NCBI RefSeq assembly: GCF_000377505.1
Contig: NZ_KB898185.1
Location: 1-64,000, forward strand
Source: Paenibacillus massiliensis 2301065 = DSM 16942
Lineage (GTDB): Bacteria; Bacillota; Bacilli; Paenibacillales; Paenibacillaceae
Direction of reading: 5' to 3'
Length of the DNA: 64,000 nt
In this document: positions 18,669 through 27,937 of the stretch, in pieces
Layout of the letters: every line of letters begins with the position of its first letter
How positions within the stretch are numbered: the stretch's first letter is position 1
Notes under the pieces: generated by a model
The model's database searches: none
What the model saw: only the letters and a program-made list of their open reading frames with translations
Told to the model about the DNA's origin: nothing
Program-made: the position numbers and the translations under genes

Positions 18669-19826
18669 TTACCAGAAATACAGATCCTGACCCTTCAGCT
18701 TCAGTATCGCTTCCATAAAGTAATAGTCACCGTAGATGATTGATTGATGATGCTCCTTGTTGTGATAGGATGCGGAGCCGTTCTTGAGAAAGCAATCGTT
18801 ATCCATGCTCCAGTCCGTACGCGTCCCATCTAGTGCTTGAAGTAATCTCAATGCCGCTCCAAGGTACAGATCCTTTTCATAGGGTCCGACTACCTTGGAG
18901 ATTTCGATTAACCCGCATGCTGCAATAGCGGCAGCCGTAGAATCCTCGTAGGCGGGTTCCTTGGGCTGTCTGAAATCAACCGGGATGATGCAGTCTGCTG
19001 GAATATTAGCTATAAAATAATGAGCAATGCGCTTGGCGGTATGCAGATACTCTTCCTTGCCTGTGTGCCTGTAGCTCATCATGAAGCCATACAATCCCCA
19101 AGTCTGCCCCCGTGTCCAGGCTGAGCCGTCCTCATATCCCTGCCCACCATAGGTTTTGACCACGCCACCCACGAAAGGATCGAACTCCACAATATGATGG
19201 ACAGAGCCGTCGGGTCGGACGAAGCTGCTCATCACAGTGTCTGCATGCTTCATGGCGATGTGCTTGAAACGAGGATCTCCAGTCTCTGCGCTGGCCCAGT
19301 ACAGGAGTGGAATATTGAACATACAGTCGATAATTGCCCAACCGCGGGTATCTTCATTCGGAAGATCGTTCCACGCACGGATGAATTCCCCGATTGGATT
19401 GTAGCGTCCAGCGAGGAGATTGGCGGCATGAAGTGCCCTTTTACGTGAATTGGGGTTGCCTGTTAATTGATAGTTTGCCACACTGGTCGGCAGCCACATG
19501 AACCCTACATCATGATGCAGCCCGTAGAATTGCTCAAAGCACGAATCAAGCTTATCCTCCAAAAGGTTGGCATACTCCTTGTACTTCTCCTCACCAGTAA
19601 CGTGATACATCTGCCACAGCATACCGCCCCAGAAGCCGTTCGTCCACCAGCTGATGCCATTGTCGGCTGTACCGCTGGGATTCCAGGTGCCCCGATCATC
19701 ATGCTCGCCCTGAATCGTGGTATATGGAATTTTATCTTTGGATTTGTCACTTACCCAATCCATTTTGTCTGTCATTCTTTGCAGCACATCCTGCAGCCAT
19801 TCCGTAGATTGATCCAATGTCAGCAT
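18669..19826 (-). CDS. Glycoside hydrolase family 88 (unsaturated glucuronyl hydrolase)
   Basis: 385 residues of (alpha/alpha)6-barrel type. Motifs include WWTNGFWGGMLW, HHDVGFMW, GYEDGSAWTRGQTWGLYG and EDSTAAAIAACGL, characteristic of GH88. GH88 enzymes hydrate the double bond of unsaturated uronic sugars left by polysaccharide lyases. It is cytoplasmic, with no signal peptide. Best start is the ATG at 19824-19826, with GGTGGGG 9 bases before it; an upstream GTG at 19841 lacks a site. It is divergent from an AraC regulator, with a cre-like site between them. It would complement the secreted lyase at 13462-14763. Confidence 0.9.
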   Translation of the reverse strand: MLTLDQSTEWLQDVLQRMTDKMDWVSDKSKDKIPYTTIQGEHDDRGTWNPSGTADNGISWWTNGFWGGMLWQMYHVTGEEKYKEYANLLEDKLDSCFEQFYGLHHDVGFMWLPTSVANYQLTGNPNSRKRALHAANLLAGRYNPIGEFIRAWNDLPNEDTRGWAIIDCMFNIPLLYWASAETGDPRFKHIAMKHADTVMSSFVRPDGSVHHIVEFDPFVGGVVKTYGGQGYEDGSAWTRGQTWGLYGFMMSYRHTGKEEYLHTAKRIAHYFIANIPADCIIPVDFRQPKEPAYEDSTAAAIAACGLIEISKVVGPYEKDLYLGAALRLLQALDGTRTDWSMDNDCFLKNGSASYHNKEHHQSIIYGDYYFMEAILKLKGQDLYFW

Positions 19827-20014
19827 AGAGCACAGCCCCACCTTCGTTCATATATTTTTACGTCCAACTGCGGTAGCCCTACATCCATATGAGCGTATAG
19901 GACTATAACAAAACGTTAAAAGTCCGCTGGACTCGATTAGCGACCTCAGTATAGCACGCTAGAATCTTGAAAAGTGTGGATTTATGCAACAGAAATAACG
20001 GTTCATTTCACTTG

Positions 20015-20028
20015 TGATAACGCTATCA
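20015..20028. promoter_or_regulatory. cre-like site between GH88 and araC genes
   Basis: TGATAACGCTATCA is nearly palindromic and matches the CcpA consensus except at one position. It sits in the 247-base divergent intergenic region. Confidence 0.6.
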
Positions 20029-20073
20029 TCAGTGCTACACTAAAAGCAAATTCTAGTGGAAGTGGGCTACAGT

Positions 20074-20961
20074 ATGTCTCTTGGGTTTGAATCAGTAGCA
20101 TTTCACGGCGCACCCATCGTATGGACGGATCGCCATGTGACACGAACTCCAAACATTAGCTTCTATCATTGGCATCAATGCTGTGAGCTGTTGATTGTCT
20201 ACAACGGTGACGGCATCGTCGTCATGAATAATCAGACCTATCAGATTAGAAAGGGTATGCTCTTTGTATTTCAGCCCTTCGAGATTCATAAGGTATATGC
20301 CAAAATAACAGACGATTGCGCATATGAGAGAGCTGTCATTCATCTGAATCATCCTTATATTGAACAATATCTGCATGATTTTCCGCGGCGACGTGAGTTG
20401 TTTGACCGCCTATGCTACGCCAGTGACATCGAACGTGCATTTGATCTGGGGGAGGAACTGGAGCAATTCGCGCAATGTATGACAGATTACGAGCAACTGG
20501 CTCATACAGATCGAGGTGCCTCTCAGGAGGAGATTACTGTCTTCATGCTGAGGCTACTGACGGCAATGGAAAAGCTGATCCCTATATCAGAGGCCAAGCC
20601 CTCTCTGGGGCGGCGCCCAGAAGAGTATTCGGAGATTATTATGAACTGGATTGAGACGCATTACATGGAATCAGATATATTGAACAAACTCGCACATGAG
20701 CTGCACTTGACAAGGTCCTATGTATCCCGTCTGTTCAAAAAGGAGACCGGTAGCAACCTGAGTGAGTATCTAGCAGCCAAGCGAATTAAGGTGGCAGCCC
20801 ACCTGCTGGAGACGACCTCGCAGCCGGTAGAAGCGATTGCCAATCAGATCGGGTTTCAGAATGTGTCGCACTTTATAGCCTGCTTCAAGCGAACCTATCG
20901 TCTGACTCCTCTGAAGTTCAGAATGAAGACCAAGGAAAGCAAACTACCCCACTTTAACTGA
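20074..20961 (+). CDS. AraC-family regulator with cupin sensor, for GH88
   Basis: About 295 residues. The N-terminal cupin (HWHQCCELLIVYNGDG, then FQPFEIHKVY) would bind a sugar. Two helix-turn-helix motifs follow in the C-terminal 100 residues (LAHELHLTRSYVSRLFK and IANQIGFQNVSHFIACFKR). It probably activates the divergent GH88 gene in response to an unsaturated uronide; this is inferred from position. The ATG at 20074 follows GAAGTGGG; a GTG at 20056 is possible. Confidence 0.9.
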   Translation: MSLGFESVAFHGAPIVWTDRHVTRTPNISFYHWHQCCELLIVYNGDGIVVMNNQTYQIRKGMLFVFQPFEIHKVYAKITDDCAYERAVIHLNHPYIEQYLHDFPRRRELFDRLCYASDIERAFDLGEELEQFAQCMTDYEQLAHTDRGASQEEITVFMLRLLTAMEKLIPISEAKPSLGRRPEEYSEIIMNWIETHYMESDILNKLAHELHLTRSYVSRLFKKETGSNLSEYLAAKRIKVAAHLLETTSQPVEAIANQIGFQNVSHFIACFKRTYRLTPLKFRMKTKESKLPHFN

Positions 20962-21093
20962 ACAATAAAACGTGATTTTTGTGATACAGAGCGGGACTTT
21001 TCGAGACAGTGGCATGCTATATTGGAAGCGATTTATTAAATTCCGGCCTGATCCATAGCAGAATAAATAGGTTGGTAACTTATGAGGTGTACT

Positions 21094-21885
21094 ATGACGA
21101 AGCTAACGATTGAAGTACAAAATGCGGAAGGAAATATCCTTGCAGAGCACACGGATTCCGAGAAGACACATCTGGTGTATGCCCAAGCTTATCAGCCCGG
21201 CGATTCTATTGTGCTGAGAAGCTCCGCGGCCCACTCCTATTTGTATATCCAGCTGGACGATGCCATGAGCGAGACCTTTGTGTATTGTAGCGGACAGGAG
21301 TATCGTCTTCTGATTCCTTTCGCAGAGAAGAAAACATCCTATTCACCAAAATCCTTCTCCGGTGAGCTTCATCTGCTTACAGCACGAGTGGCGACCGCTG
21401 AAGAAATCGCAGCCTATAAGAATCTAGCTAGAAACGATTATGATCATCATACCAACAGCACCTTGTTCCCACATGCTTCAGCCAACGTAGAGACCCGCGG
21501 TGAGGCTGTGTTCGCTGCTCGCAATGCGATCAACGGCAACACCGTAACGTACTCGCACGGCGAGTGGCCGTTTGAGTCCTGGGGGATTAACCAGCAAGCA
21601 GATGCAGAATTCACCCTTGATTTTGGTCGTAGCGTAAAGATTGACAAGATCGTATTATTCCTTCGTGCTGATTTCCCTCATGATAATTATTGGGAGAAAG
21701 TCACCTTGACCTTCTCCGACGGAAGTGTCCTGACACCGAGTCTGATCAAGTCGGGCAAAGCACAGTCCATCACGTTCGAGCCGAAGACTGTGGAGTGGGT
21801 CAAGCTGGGCGAGCTGATTAAATCCGATGATCCTGCCCTCTTCCCTGCGCTCACGCAGTTCGAAGCTTATGGATATGAGGCCTAA
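21094..21885 (+). CDS. Carbohydrate-binding-like protein with C-terminal discoidin-type domain
   Basis: 263 residues without a signal peptide. The first 90 or so residues form a small beta domain. From about residue 125 the text (AINGNTVTYSHGEWPFESWG, DFGRSVKIDKIVLFLRAD, VTLTFSDGS) has the pattern of an F5/8 type C (galactose-binding-like) domain. It follows the GH88 regulator on the same strand after 132 bases, so it may belong to the same uronide pathway. GAGGTG sits only 4 bases from the ATG at 21094; an in-frame ATG at 21082 is an alternative. Enzymatic activity is not evident. Confidence 0.7.
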   Translation: MTKLTIEVQNAEGNILAEHTDSEKTHLVYAQAYQPGDSIVLRSSAAHSYLYIQLDDAMSETFVYCSGQEYRLLIPFAEKKTSYSPKSFSGELHLLTARVATAEEIAAYKNLARNDYDHHTNSTLFPHASANVETRGEAVFAARNAINGNTVTYSHGEWPFESWGINQQADAEFTLDFGRSVKIDKIVLFLRADFPHDNYWEKVTLTFSDGSVLTPSLIKSGKAQSITFEPKTVEWVKLGELIKSDDPALFPALTQFEAYGYEA

Positions 21886-21993
21886 GCAGCGTCAGGATGT
21901 CGATCTGGTAGGATGTACGTAGTCACTTTGGGAGAACACTCCGCGCACAGAGCATTGTGCCAATCGTGTTTAAACAGAATGATCCTATTATCT

Positions 21994-22047
21994 ATAAAAA
22001 AAATAAAAATAGAGCAGCGATTCTTCATTAGAGAATGCTGCTCTATT
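21994..22047 (-). terminator. Long hairpin terminator, mainly minus strand
   Basis: AATAGAGCAGC / GCTGCTCTATT stem continuing into ATTCT / AGAAT arms. On the minus strand it is followed by TTTTTATTTTTTTTATAG. On the plus strand there is a weaker TTTT after GGC. It may serve genes on both sides. Confidence 0.75.
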
Positions 22048-22154
22048 GGCTTTTACCGATTGGACCAAACTACAACCTAGCAAATTAATTAGATAGCAGA
22101 CTATTACCTTGACTGGAATACGATTTCTGGTTTGAATGATCTGCAGAGAGCGTG

Positions 22155-22290
22155 GTTAGCGGAAAGCGGGGAAGCCCTAGAGAAACGAAGTAAACACCTT
22201 TAAGCTTGTTGTTCATCCGTTTGTCAACTTCGTTCAAAGGAACAGCAAGCTTAACAGTGGCCGACAGGGCTCCCCGCTTGCAGCGGCTCA
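22155..22290. repeat. Dispersed structured repeat, copy 1
   Basis: Long nested inverted repeat. Outer arms AAGCGGGGAAGCCCT and AGGGCTCCCCGCTT differ by one bulge, and inner arms TTAAGCTTGTTGTTC and GAACAGCAAGCTTAA by one base. Its right half, from AACAGCAAGCTTAA to CAGCGGCTC, recurs in diverged form at 29028-29086. It lies directly downstream of the pentapeptide gene. No transposase is nearby, so it resembles a REP/MITE-like non-autonomous element. Confidence 0.65.
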
Positions 22291-22301
22291 ACCAAGGAGC
22301 A

Positions 22302-22907
22302 TCAACCGATTTTGGCCCCAAGGGCGGTAGCCAACAGCGCGGCTTGCTCCCGATCCATTCGCACACCTTTAACAGAGAATGCCGTGAAATCCACCCCGCT
22401 CATACTAGCTCCTCTGAGATCCGCCCCCTGCAGGTTGGCCTGTGCCAGGACAGCCTTCGTGAGCTCACAGTCTCTCAGATCGGCCTTTTCCAGATTGCTC
22501 GCGGATAGATCAGCTTCATCAAAACGTACTCCTCGTAAATCTTGCTTAGCCAGCCGTGCGTACCTCAAGTTCGTATAAGACCAGTCTCCGAGCAGAATCG
22601 TAATCCCATCCACATTCGCACCCGAGAAATCCGAGCCTGTCATCTTGCAATTATCGAATTTACTTACGAAGAGATTCGCTTCAATAAAGCTGCAATTCTC
22701 AAAGGCTGATTCAGTATGTATAGAGCCGTTCAATGACGCACCACGGAAGCTGCATTCGATAAAGCGACAGTTGGTTGTCACGATCTCCTCCAGTGATCCC
22801 GCAGCAAACTTACAGCGCTTGAAGGTACAGCTGATTAACTCCCCATCTCTTAGCTGCTGACTGCTGAAATCCACATCATCATAGACCTGATTCACATGCT
22901 GGTACAT
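22302..22907 (-). CDS. Pentapeptide-repeat protein, Qnr-like
   Basis: 201 residues made almost wholly of A(D/N)LXX-type pentapeptides (RCKFA, NCRFI, DCELT, ANLQG, ADLRG), which fold as a right-handed quadrilateral beta-helix. The C-terminal end, MDREQAALLATALG, aligns with the Qnr tail ending YQASLLMERLG. Qnr proteins mimic DNA and protect gyrase from quinolones or natural gyrase toxins. That role is a family possibility only. It is the second gene of a two-gene unit, 18 bases behind 22926-23555, with AAAGGGGAG before the ATG. Confidence 0.85.
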   Translation of the reverse strand: MYQHVNQVYDDVDFSSQQLRDGELISCTFKRCKFAAGSLEEIVTTNCRFIECSFRGASLNGSIHTESAFENCSFIEANLFVSKFDNCKMTGSDFSGANVDGITILLGDWSYTNLRYARLAKQDLRGVRFDEADLSASNLEKADLRDCELTKAVLAQANLQGADLRGASMSGVDFTAFSVKGVRMDREQAALLATALGAKIG

Positions 22908-22925
22908 TCGCGCCCACTCCCCTTT

Positions 22926-23555
22926 CTATTTAATTGTCATACCTAACAGGCCCACAAAAGTAGACGCCTGATATGGAGAAATAATACAGCCCTTCAAATC
23001 CTCAATCTCAACCATTAACTCATCAAAGCTGCAATCACTAAGGTCAATCTGGTTCAGCTTGGTCCCGCTCAGCACTGCATGGTTCAGATGACATTGTCTG
23101 AGTTCAATATCCTTCGTGGTCAGATCAGCCAGATTCGCATGTACGAGTGAGGTCTCATCGAACATCACTCGCTTCAACGTAGAGAAGCGGAGATACGCAT
23201 AATCCCCCACGCACGACTCAAATCGAACATGCTGCAAGCGGCTGCTGCCAAAATCCGTCCCCATCCATTTACAATTCCGTAAATACGTACGGTGCATGAA
23301 GGCGTGTGATAGATTTACGTTTGAGAAATCACAGTTTTCAAAAATCACATCTGTAAACTCAAAGTGTTCCAAAGTAGATTCACAAATGGTCACGTCTCTG
23401 AACAGCACCTTATCAAAGGAGGTCTTGACGGCCTCCTGCTGCTCAAGGGTGACATGCTCAATAATCAGATTGTGATATTCGACTCTGGACTCCAGCACTT
23501 GCAGTTCTGCAAGCTCAAGCTGGTCAATCTGAATTTTAGGAATATCGATATTCAT
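22926..23555 (-). CDS. Degenerate pentapeptide-repeat protein
   Basis: 209 residues with recurring five-residue turns (FENCD, FSNVN, LRNCK, LRQCH, LSDCS) but a less regular pattern than its neighbour. An N-terminal stretch of about 50 residues has no clear repeat. It is the first gene of the pair with 22302-22907. Both end in a short hydrophobic tail (here FVGLLGMTIK), as in Qnr-type dimerisation ends. Function is unknown. Confidence 0.8.
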   Translation of the reverse strand: MNIDIPKIQIDQLELAELQVLESRVEYHNLIIEHVTLEQQEAVKTSFDKVLFRDVTICESTLEHFEFTDVIFENCDFSNVNLSHAFMHRTYLRNCKWMGTDFGSSRLQHVRFESCVGDYAYLRFSTLKRVMFDETSLVHANLADLTTKDIELRQCHLNHAVLSGTKLNQIDLSDCSFDELMVEIEDLKGCIISPYQASTFVGLLGMTIK

Positions 23556-23685
23556 ATTTCCACGCCCCCATCATGTCTAGCTCTATTCATTATAGAACAA
23601 GCGTTCCTGACGATCAATCCAAGTCCTTATGATTAATTAGCCTCCACACAAACAACATAGGGATAGACGACCAATACCATGTAGA

Positions 23686-23725
23686 CAAAAACAGCAGACC
23701 TCAAAGCTATTACAGCTCTGAGGTC
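23686..23725 (-). terminator. Intrinsic terminator of the aldo/keto reductase gene
   Basis: GACCTCAGAGCT / AGCTTTGAGGTC stem on the minus strand followed by TGCTGTTTTTGTC, just past the stop at 23747. Confidence 0.8.
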
Positions 23726-23746
23726 CGCGAGTGCTGGACTATTCAT

Positions 23747-24745
23747 CTATCCGATTTGTTTAGGAGCGATAGCTCCCACAACCGGGTGCGGTACATACGG
23801 CTCTTCCAGATAGGTGACTTCTTCCGGTGTCAGTGTTACATCAAGTGCAGCTACGGCATCCTCCAGATGAGAGTCTTTTGTAGCACCGACGATCGGGGCC
23901 GAGACAGGTTGCTTTTGCAGCAGCCAGGCCAGGGCAATATGTGAACGCGGTACACCGTGTTTCTCCGCAATCTCCGCTACACGCTCCATAATAACACGAT
24001 CCGTATCTGCAGTCGCATCGTATTTGGATTTCTGAATCTGGTCTGTCTCGGACCGATGCGTTGTAACTTCCCAGTCGCGGGTCAATCTGCCAGATGCCAG
24101 TGGACTGTAAGGGATCACACCAATTTGCTCCTCTCTACAGAGTGGAAGCATCTCTCTCTCCTCTTCCCTGTACAACAGGTTGAGGTGATTCTGCATGGAG
24201 ACGAATCTTGTCCAGCCATGACGCTCAGCCACATACAGAGCCTTCTGGAATTGCCATGCATACATAGCCGATGCTCCGATGTAGCGGACTTTTCCAGCTT
24301 TGACGAGATCATGTAAAGCCTCCATCGTCTCTTCAATAGGAGTGGTGTAATCCCAACGATGAATTTGATACAAATCCACATAATCCGTCCCCAGACGCTT
24401 CAAGCTTTTGTCGATCTCACTCATAATTGCTTTGCGGGAAAGCCCGCCACCGTTAGGCCCTTCATGCATCCGTCCATGCACCTTCGTAGCGATGACGAGC
24501 TCATCCCGTTGGCCATAATCCTTGAGGGCACGGCCCAGCACCTCTTCACTAGCTCCTAGGGAGTAGACATTCGCAGTATCGAAAAAGTTAATGCCCATGT
24601 CCAATGCTTTTTTAATGACAGGACGACTATGCTCCTCATCCAGCACCCATGGGTGAATCCAGCGTGAAGGGTCGCCAAAGCCCATACATCCCAGGCAAAT
24701 CCGAGAGACATCCAGACCTGTATTGCCAAGCTTTACGTATTCCAT
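23747..24745 (-). CDS. Aldo/keto reductase
   Basis: 332 residues, NAD(P)H-dependent (beta/alpha)8 barrel. Catalytic tetrad visible: Asp in FFDTANVY, Tyr of the same motif, Lys in ATKVHG and His in YQIHRWDY. The cofactor motif is near IVGATK. Such enzymes reduce aldehydes and ketones; the substrate is unknown. GGGAGTG lies 8 bases before the ATG at 24745; an upstream ATG at 24778 lacks a site. It is divergent from an AraC-family gene that probably regulates it. Confidence 0.93.
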   Translation of the reverse strand: MEYVKLGNTGLDVSRICLGCMGFGDPSRWIHPWVLDEEHSRPVIKKALDMGINFFDTANVYSLGASEEVLGRALKDYGQRDELVIATKVHGRMHEGPNGGGLSRKAIMSEIDKSLKRLGTDYVDLYQIHRWDYTTPIEETMEALHDLVKAGKVRYIGASAMYAWQFQKALYVAERHGWTRFVSMQNHLNLLYREEEREMLPLCREEQIGVIPYSPLASGRLTRDWEVTTHRSETDQIQKSKYDATADTDRVIMERVAEIAEKHGVPRSHIALAWLLQKQPVSAPIVGATKDSHLEDAVAALDVTLTPEEVTYLEEPYVPHPVVGAIAPKQIG

Positions 24746-24961
24746 TACATGCACACTCCCTTGTATCATTGTGGTCAAAAATATAATTACTGCTCTTCAA
24801 CATCTAACAATTGCTCACTGCTATGATCTAATTATGCCGAATTTCATGAGGAGACTGTTATCTTGATTGTATTAATTCCTTGCCTAATCCTCTCACAACT
24901 ATTCATATAGCCTTCCCGATTCGATTATAATAGAGCTGATTAACGATCACAGGAGGTCATC

Positions 24962-25876
24962 ATGACGAATGAAATGCATCAGCAGCAAGCTGAGCTCGCC
25001 GAGCTGATGGAGCGACATTGTCATAGGGAAGGTAGTCAGGAGACAGCCGTTCCCTCCTTATACTTCGTCCGTTATTCCTCCATGACGGAGCCGGACTACG
25101 GTGTCTATAAGCCATGCTTCTGTGTCATTGCCAAAGGCTCGAAGCAGGTCTTGCTGGCACAGGAGCGATTTGTGTATAATCCTGCAGATTATCTGATTGC
25201 GTCGCTGAACCTGCCTGTCGTGGGACAAGTCATTAACGCCTCGCCCGACGCCCCCTACTTGAGCTTCAAGCTGGAATTTACGCATCATCAGATTATGGAC
25301 ACGTTGACGGAAGCGGATATTCAGCTAAGCTCCAAGGAAGAATCGAAGCGTGCTTTATTTGTAGGGCAGATCGAAGCTGAATTGCTGGATGCCACGCTGA
25401 GACTCGCCCGGTTGCTGGATAGCCCCAAGGATATTCCGTTCCTGGCTCCCATGATCACGAGAGAAATTCTGTATCGGCTGCTACAGGGACCGCATGGTGC
25501 CCGTCTTGCCCAGATTGCTCTGGAAGGAAGCAGTACCTATCGTATCAGAAATGCAATCGAGCAAATCACCCAGCACTATGATGAGCCACTGCGGGTAGAC
25601 GAGCTTGCACAGATTGCCAACATGAGTGTATCTACGTTTCACCGTAATTTCAAAGAGGTGACCGCCATGAGCCCACTTCAATTTATGAAGGAGCTACGAC
25701 TTCAGGAAGCGCGTCGTCTGCTCATGTCCGAATCGGCTGGTGCAGCAGATGTCGCTTTTCGAGTAGGCTATGAAAGTCCCTCCCAATTCAGTCGTGAGTA
25801 CGCCCGCATGTTCGGGGCACCACCTATTGCGGATATGAAGCGACTGAAGGAGCAATATGAGCCAGCCCAGTTATAA
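24962..25876 (+). CDS. AraC-family regulator with AraC_N domain
   Basis: 304 residues. The N-terminal half matches the AraC_N type often paired with oxidoreductase genes (VYKPCFCVIAKGSKQVLL, YLIASLNLPVVGQV). The C-terminal half carries two helix-turn-helix motifs (LAQIANMSVSTFHRNFK, VAFRVGYESPSQFSREYAR). AGGAGGT stands just before the ATG. Divergent from the aldo/keto reductase, its likely target. Confidence 0.92.
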   Translation: MTNEMHQQQAELAELMERHCHREGSQETAVPSLYFVRYSSMTEPDYGVYKPCFCVIAKGSKQVLLAQERFVYNPADYLIASLNLPVVGQVINASPDAPYLSFKLEFTHHQIMDTLTEADIQLSSKEESKRALFVGQIEAELLDATLRLARLLDSPKDIPFLAPMITREILYRLLQGPHGARLAQIALEGSSTYRIRNAIEQITQHYDEPLRVDELAQIANMSVSTFHRNFKEVTAMSPLQFMKELRLQEARRLLMSESAGAADVAFRVGYESPSQFSREYARMFGAPPIADMKRLKEQYEPAQL

Positions 25877-25895
25877 GAAAGGTGTTGTGAATCGT

Positions 25896-26426
25896 ATGAG
25901 CGATTTTTTAACCGAGTTTGAGGACAGATTTAGAGCAGGATTCATAGACGATCTCAAGAAAACGCTGGAAGAAGTGAAGGATGAGAAGGTTTACGCCTGT
26001 GCATTCGGGACAGACAGCGATTTTGTCACCTTGTTCCTGGCTGTGAATACGGAAGAATCGCTTGCCAGACACCTAGCGAGCATGAAGGCTCAGGACCTTT
26101 GCGATTCCGAGGAGGATGTGAGCTATTACAGATGGGGAATCAGTGAATACCAATATGGTGATGCAGCACATTTTAACCATATCAGCAGATTCTTGAATGC
26201 TACCGAGAATGTCTCGGACTACAGAGATGAAATGGTCAAAATCATAGCCAAGGTAGTTCTAGAGACGGATGATGCACTTCTTACACAATATGGACAATCC
26301 AAAGAAGATATTATCTTTTTCATGTCGATGACGGATGATGACCAGGCTGAGGAATTGGAAAATCAATCTGCAGCTCAGATGACCAATCCCCAATTGGTGA
26401 GTTCTTTCTTGCAGCGCTATTCATAA
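25896..26426 (+). CDS. DUF4303-type protein
   Basis: 176 residues, acidic and soluble, with no signal peptide or membrane segment. The pattern of a FGTDSDFVTLFLAVNTEE core, a YRWGISEYQYG motif in the middle and an acidic C-terminal helix fits DUF4303 (SMI1/KNR4-associated immunity-like families). Start is the ATG at 25896 after AAAGGTG; an upstream in-frame start would overlap the preceding regulator. It directly follows the AraC gene. No toxin gene is adjacent, so an immunity role is not supported here. Confidence 0.72.
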   Translation: MSDFLTEFEDRFRAGFIDDLKKTLEEVKDEKVYACAFGTDSDFVTLFLAVNTEESLARHLASMKAQDLCDSEEDVSYYRWGISEYQYGDAAHFNHISRFLNATENVSDYRDEMVKIIAKVVLETDDALLTQYGQSKEDIIFFMSMTDDDQAEELENQSAAQMTNPQLVSSFLQRYS

Positions 26427-26465
26427 GGAAATATGGAAAAAGATAGAGGTGCCGTATTCGTTGTT

Positions 26466-26507
26466 AAAAACCGAGGTCCCACCAACCAATAATTGGCTCG
26501 TGGGACC
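26466..26507 (-). terminator. Hairpin terminator downstream of hmp
   Basis: GGTCCCAC / GTGGGACC stem. On the minus strand TCGGTTTTTAAC follows. It lies about 120 bases after the hmp stop. Confidence 0.7.
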
Positions 26508-26627
26508 CTCTGTCAAGCTTATTGGAATATCGTAATAAGAAGAGGCATGATGGGCAAGTGTAATAAGCAACTATATCTGACAGCTGAAAAATCTTAAAAT
26601 ACGGGTGTTCGCACCCACAGATGATAG

Positions 26628-27845
26628 TTATTGCAGATCCGCAGCAGGACCGAAGAATTCAAAGTGAATATCCTGATCAGGCACCCCACATGCCCGCAAT
26701 GCCTGATACACCGTCTTCATGAACGGGACTGGGCCGCAGAAATAGAAAGCCGCCTCTTGATCCGGTATAACGCCTCGCAGCCAATCCAGATCGATATAAC
26801 CTTCCTTGTAATATCGACTAGCCGAACGATCCTCCTCCGATGGAGCAGCATATACCCAGTGTGCCTGATAATTTGCATGGGCAAGTGTCAACTCCTCAAC
26901 AGCCGAGCGCATGGCATGATATTCACTATTCTTGGCTGCATGGATGAAGGTCACTGCTCGCGATGGAGATCGTTCAGACAACGTATTTAGCATACTCATC
27001 ATCGGAGTCAGCCCTACTCCTCCACTAATCAAGACTACAGGTCGACTGTCCTGCTCATCCAATACGAACTCCCCAGCTGGCGCTGATAGCTCCAGTACAT
27101 CTCCTTCAGCTACCTGCTCATGAAGATACGTCGATATTTTTCCTGCCGGTCGTTCCTCGTAGGCATCCTCCCTCTTCACTGATATTCTGTAATAAGGTCT
27201 TCCGGGTGCATCCGACAGGCTGTATTGGCGAATATGGGTATACGTATCATCTGGGATGTTCATCTTGACGCTAATATATTGCCCTGGCTGGAAGGAAGGG
27301 AGTGTACCGCCATCCGCAGGTATCAGATAGAAGGATGTAATCACTTCACTTTCCCGGACTTTGCGCTCCACACGGAAGGACCGGAATCCGGACCAGCCTC
27401 CCTTCTGCGCTTCAGCTTCTTGATATAGTTCAGCCTCCACACTAATGAACACATTGGCAATTACACCATAAGCCTCTGCCCAAGCCTGCAGGATCTCCTC
27501 TGTCGCCTGTTCGCCGAGTACCTCGGCAATAGCAGCGAGCAAATGCTCGCCTACAATCGGGTAATGCTCGGGCAAAATGCCCAAACTGCGATGCTTGTGA
27601 GCAATTTGTCTGACGACAGGCAAAATGGTCTCCAACTGATCAATATGCTTGGCCGCAGCATAGACTGCATTAGCCAAAGCTGCTTGCTGGCGCCCCTGCT
27701 TTTGGTTGGCGTGATTGAAAATATTCAGCAACTCGGGATGAGCTGCGAACATGCGCTGGTAGAAGGTAGAAGTAATCTGTGTACCGTAGACCTCCATGAC
27801 AGGAACAGTAGATTTAATCGTAGCAATCGTTTGCTGAGTAAGCAT
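26628..27845 (-). CDS. hmp: Flavohemoglobin (nitric oxide dioxygenase)
   Basis: 405 residues in three domains. A globin (about 1-140) has the proximal heme His in AHKHRSLGI. An FAD domain follows with RQYSLSD. The NAD(P)H domain has GGVGLTPM and ends FEFFGP. Hmp oxidises NO to nitrate with O2 and NADPH and is the main bacterial NO defence. The ATG at 27843-27845 lies in a duplicated AAAGGATG, whose upstream copy acts as ribosome-binding site. Two Fnr-type boxes lie upstream. Confidence 0.97.
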   Translation of the reverse strand: MLTQQTIATIKSTVPVMEVYGTQITSTFYQRMFAAHPELLNIFNHANQKQGRQQAALANAVYAAAKHIDQLETILPVVRQIAHKHRSLGILPEHYPIVGEHLLAAIAEVLGEQATEEILQAWAEAYGVIANVFISVEAELYQEAEAQKGGWSGFRSFRVERKVRESEVITSFYLIPADGGTLPSFQPGQYISVKMNIPDDTYTHIRQYSLSDAPGRPYYRISVKREDAYEERPAGKISTYLHEQVAEGDVLELSAPAGEFVLDEQDSRPVVLISGGVGLTPMMSMLNTLSERSPSRAVTFIHAAKNSEYHAMRSAVEELTLAHANYQAHWVYAAPSEEDRSASRYYKEGYIDLDWLRGVIPDQEAAFYFCGPVPFMKTVYQALRACGVPDQDIHFEFFGPAADLQ

Positions 27846-27878
27846 CCTTTCGCATCCTTTCGTTCTTGGTTGTAACCC

Positions 27879-27884
27879 AGTATA
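27879..27884 (-). promoter_or_regulatory. hmp -10 box
   Basis: TATACT on the minus strand, 34 bases upstream of the hmp start codon. The expected transcript start near 27872 puts the box at 27906-27921 at -41.5. Confidence 0.55.
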
Positions 27885-27905
27885 GAAAAGTCGAGAGGCC
27901 TAATT

Positions 27906-27921
27906 TGTGATCGAAATCACT
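27906..27921. promoter_or_regulatory. Fnr-type box 1, hmp
   Basis: TGTGA-N6-TCACT, exactly the Bacillus Fnr consensus half-sites. Its centre lies 32 bases from the -10 box centre, as expected for an activator at -41.5. Confidence 0.65.
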
Positions 27922-27937
27922 CTAAAATGGTCTATAA

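Noticed and set aside
22085-22366. Minus-strand frame of 93 codons at the dispersed repeat
   Set aside because: It is read from the palindromic repeat and part of the pentapeptide gene, without a start site. Repeat DNA explains the open frame.
25896-26426. DUF4303 gene as part of a toxin-immunity locus
   Set aside because: No toxin or polymorphic repeat gene is adjacent; neighbours are a regulator and hmp.
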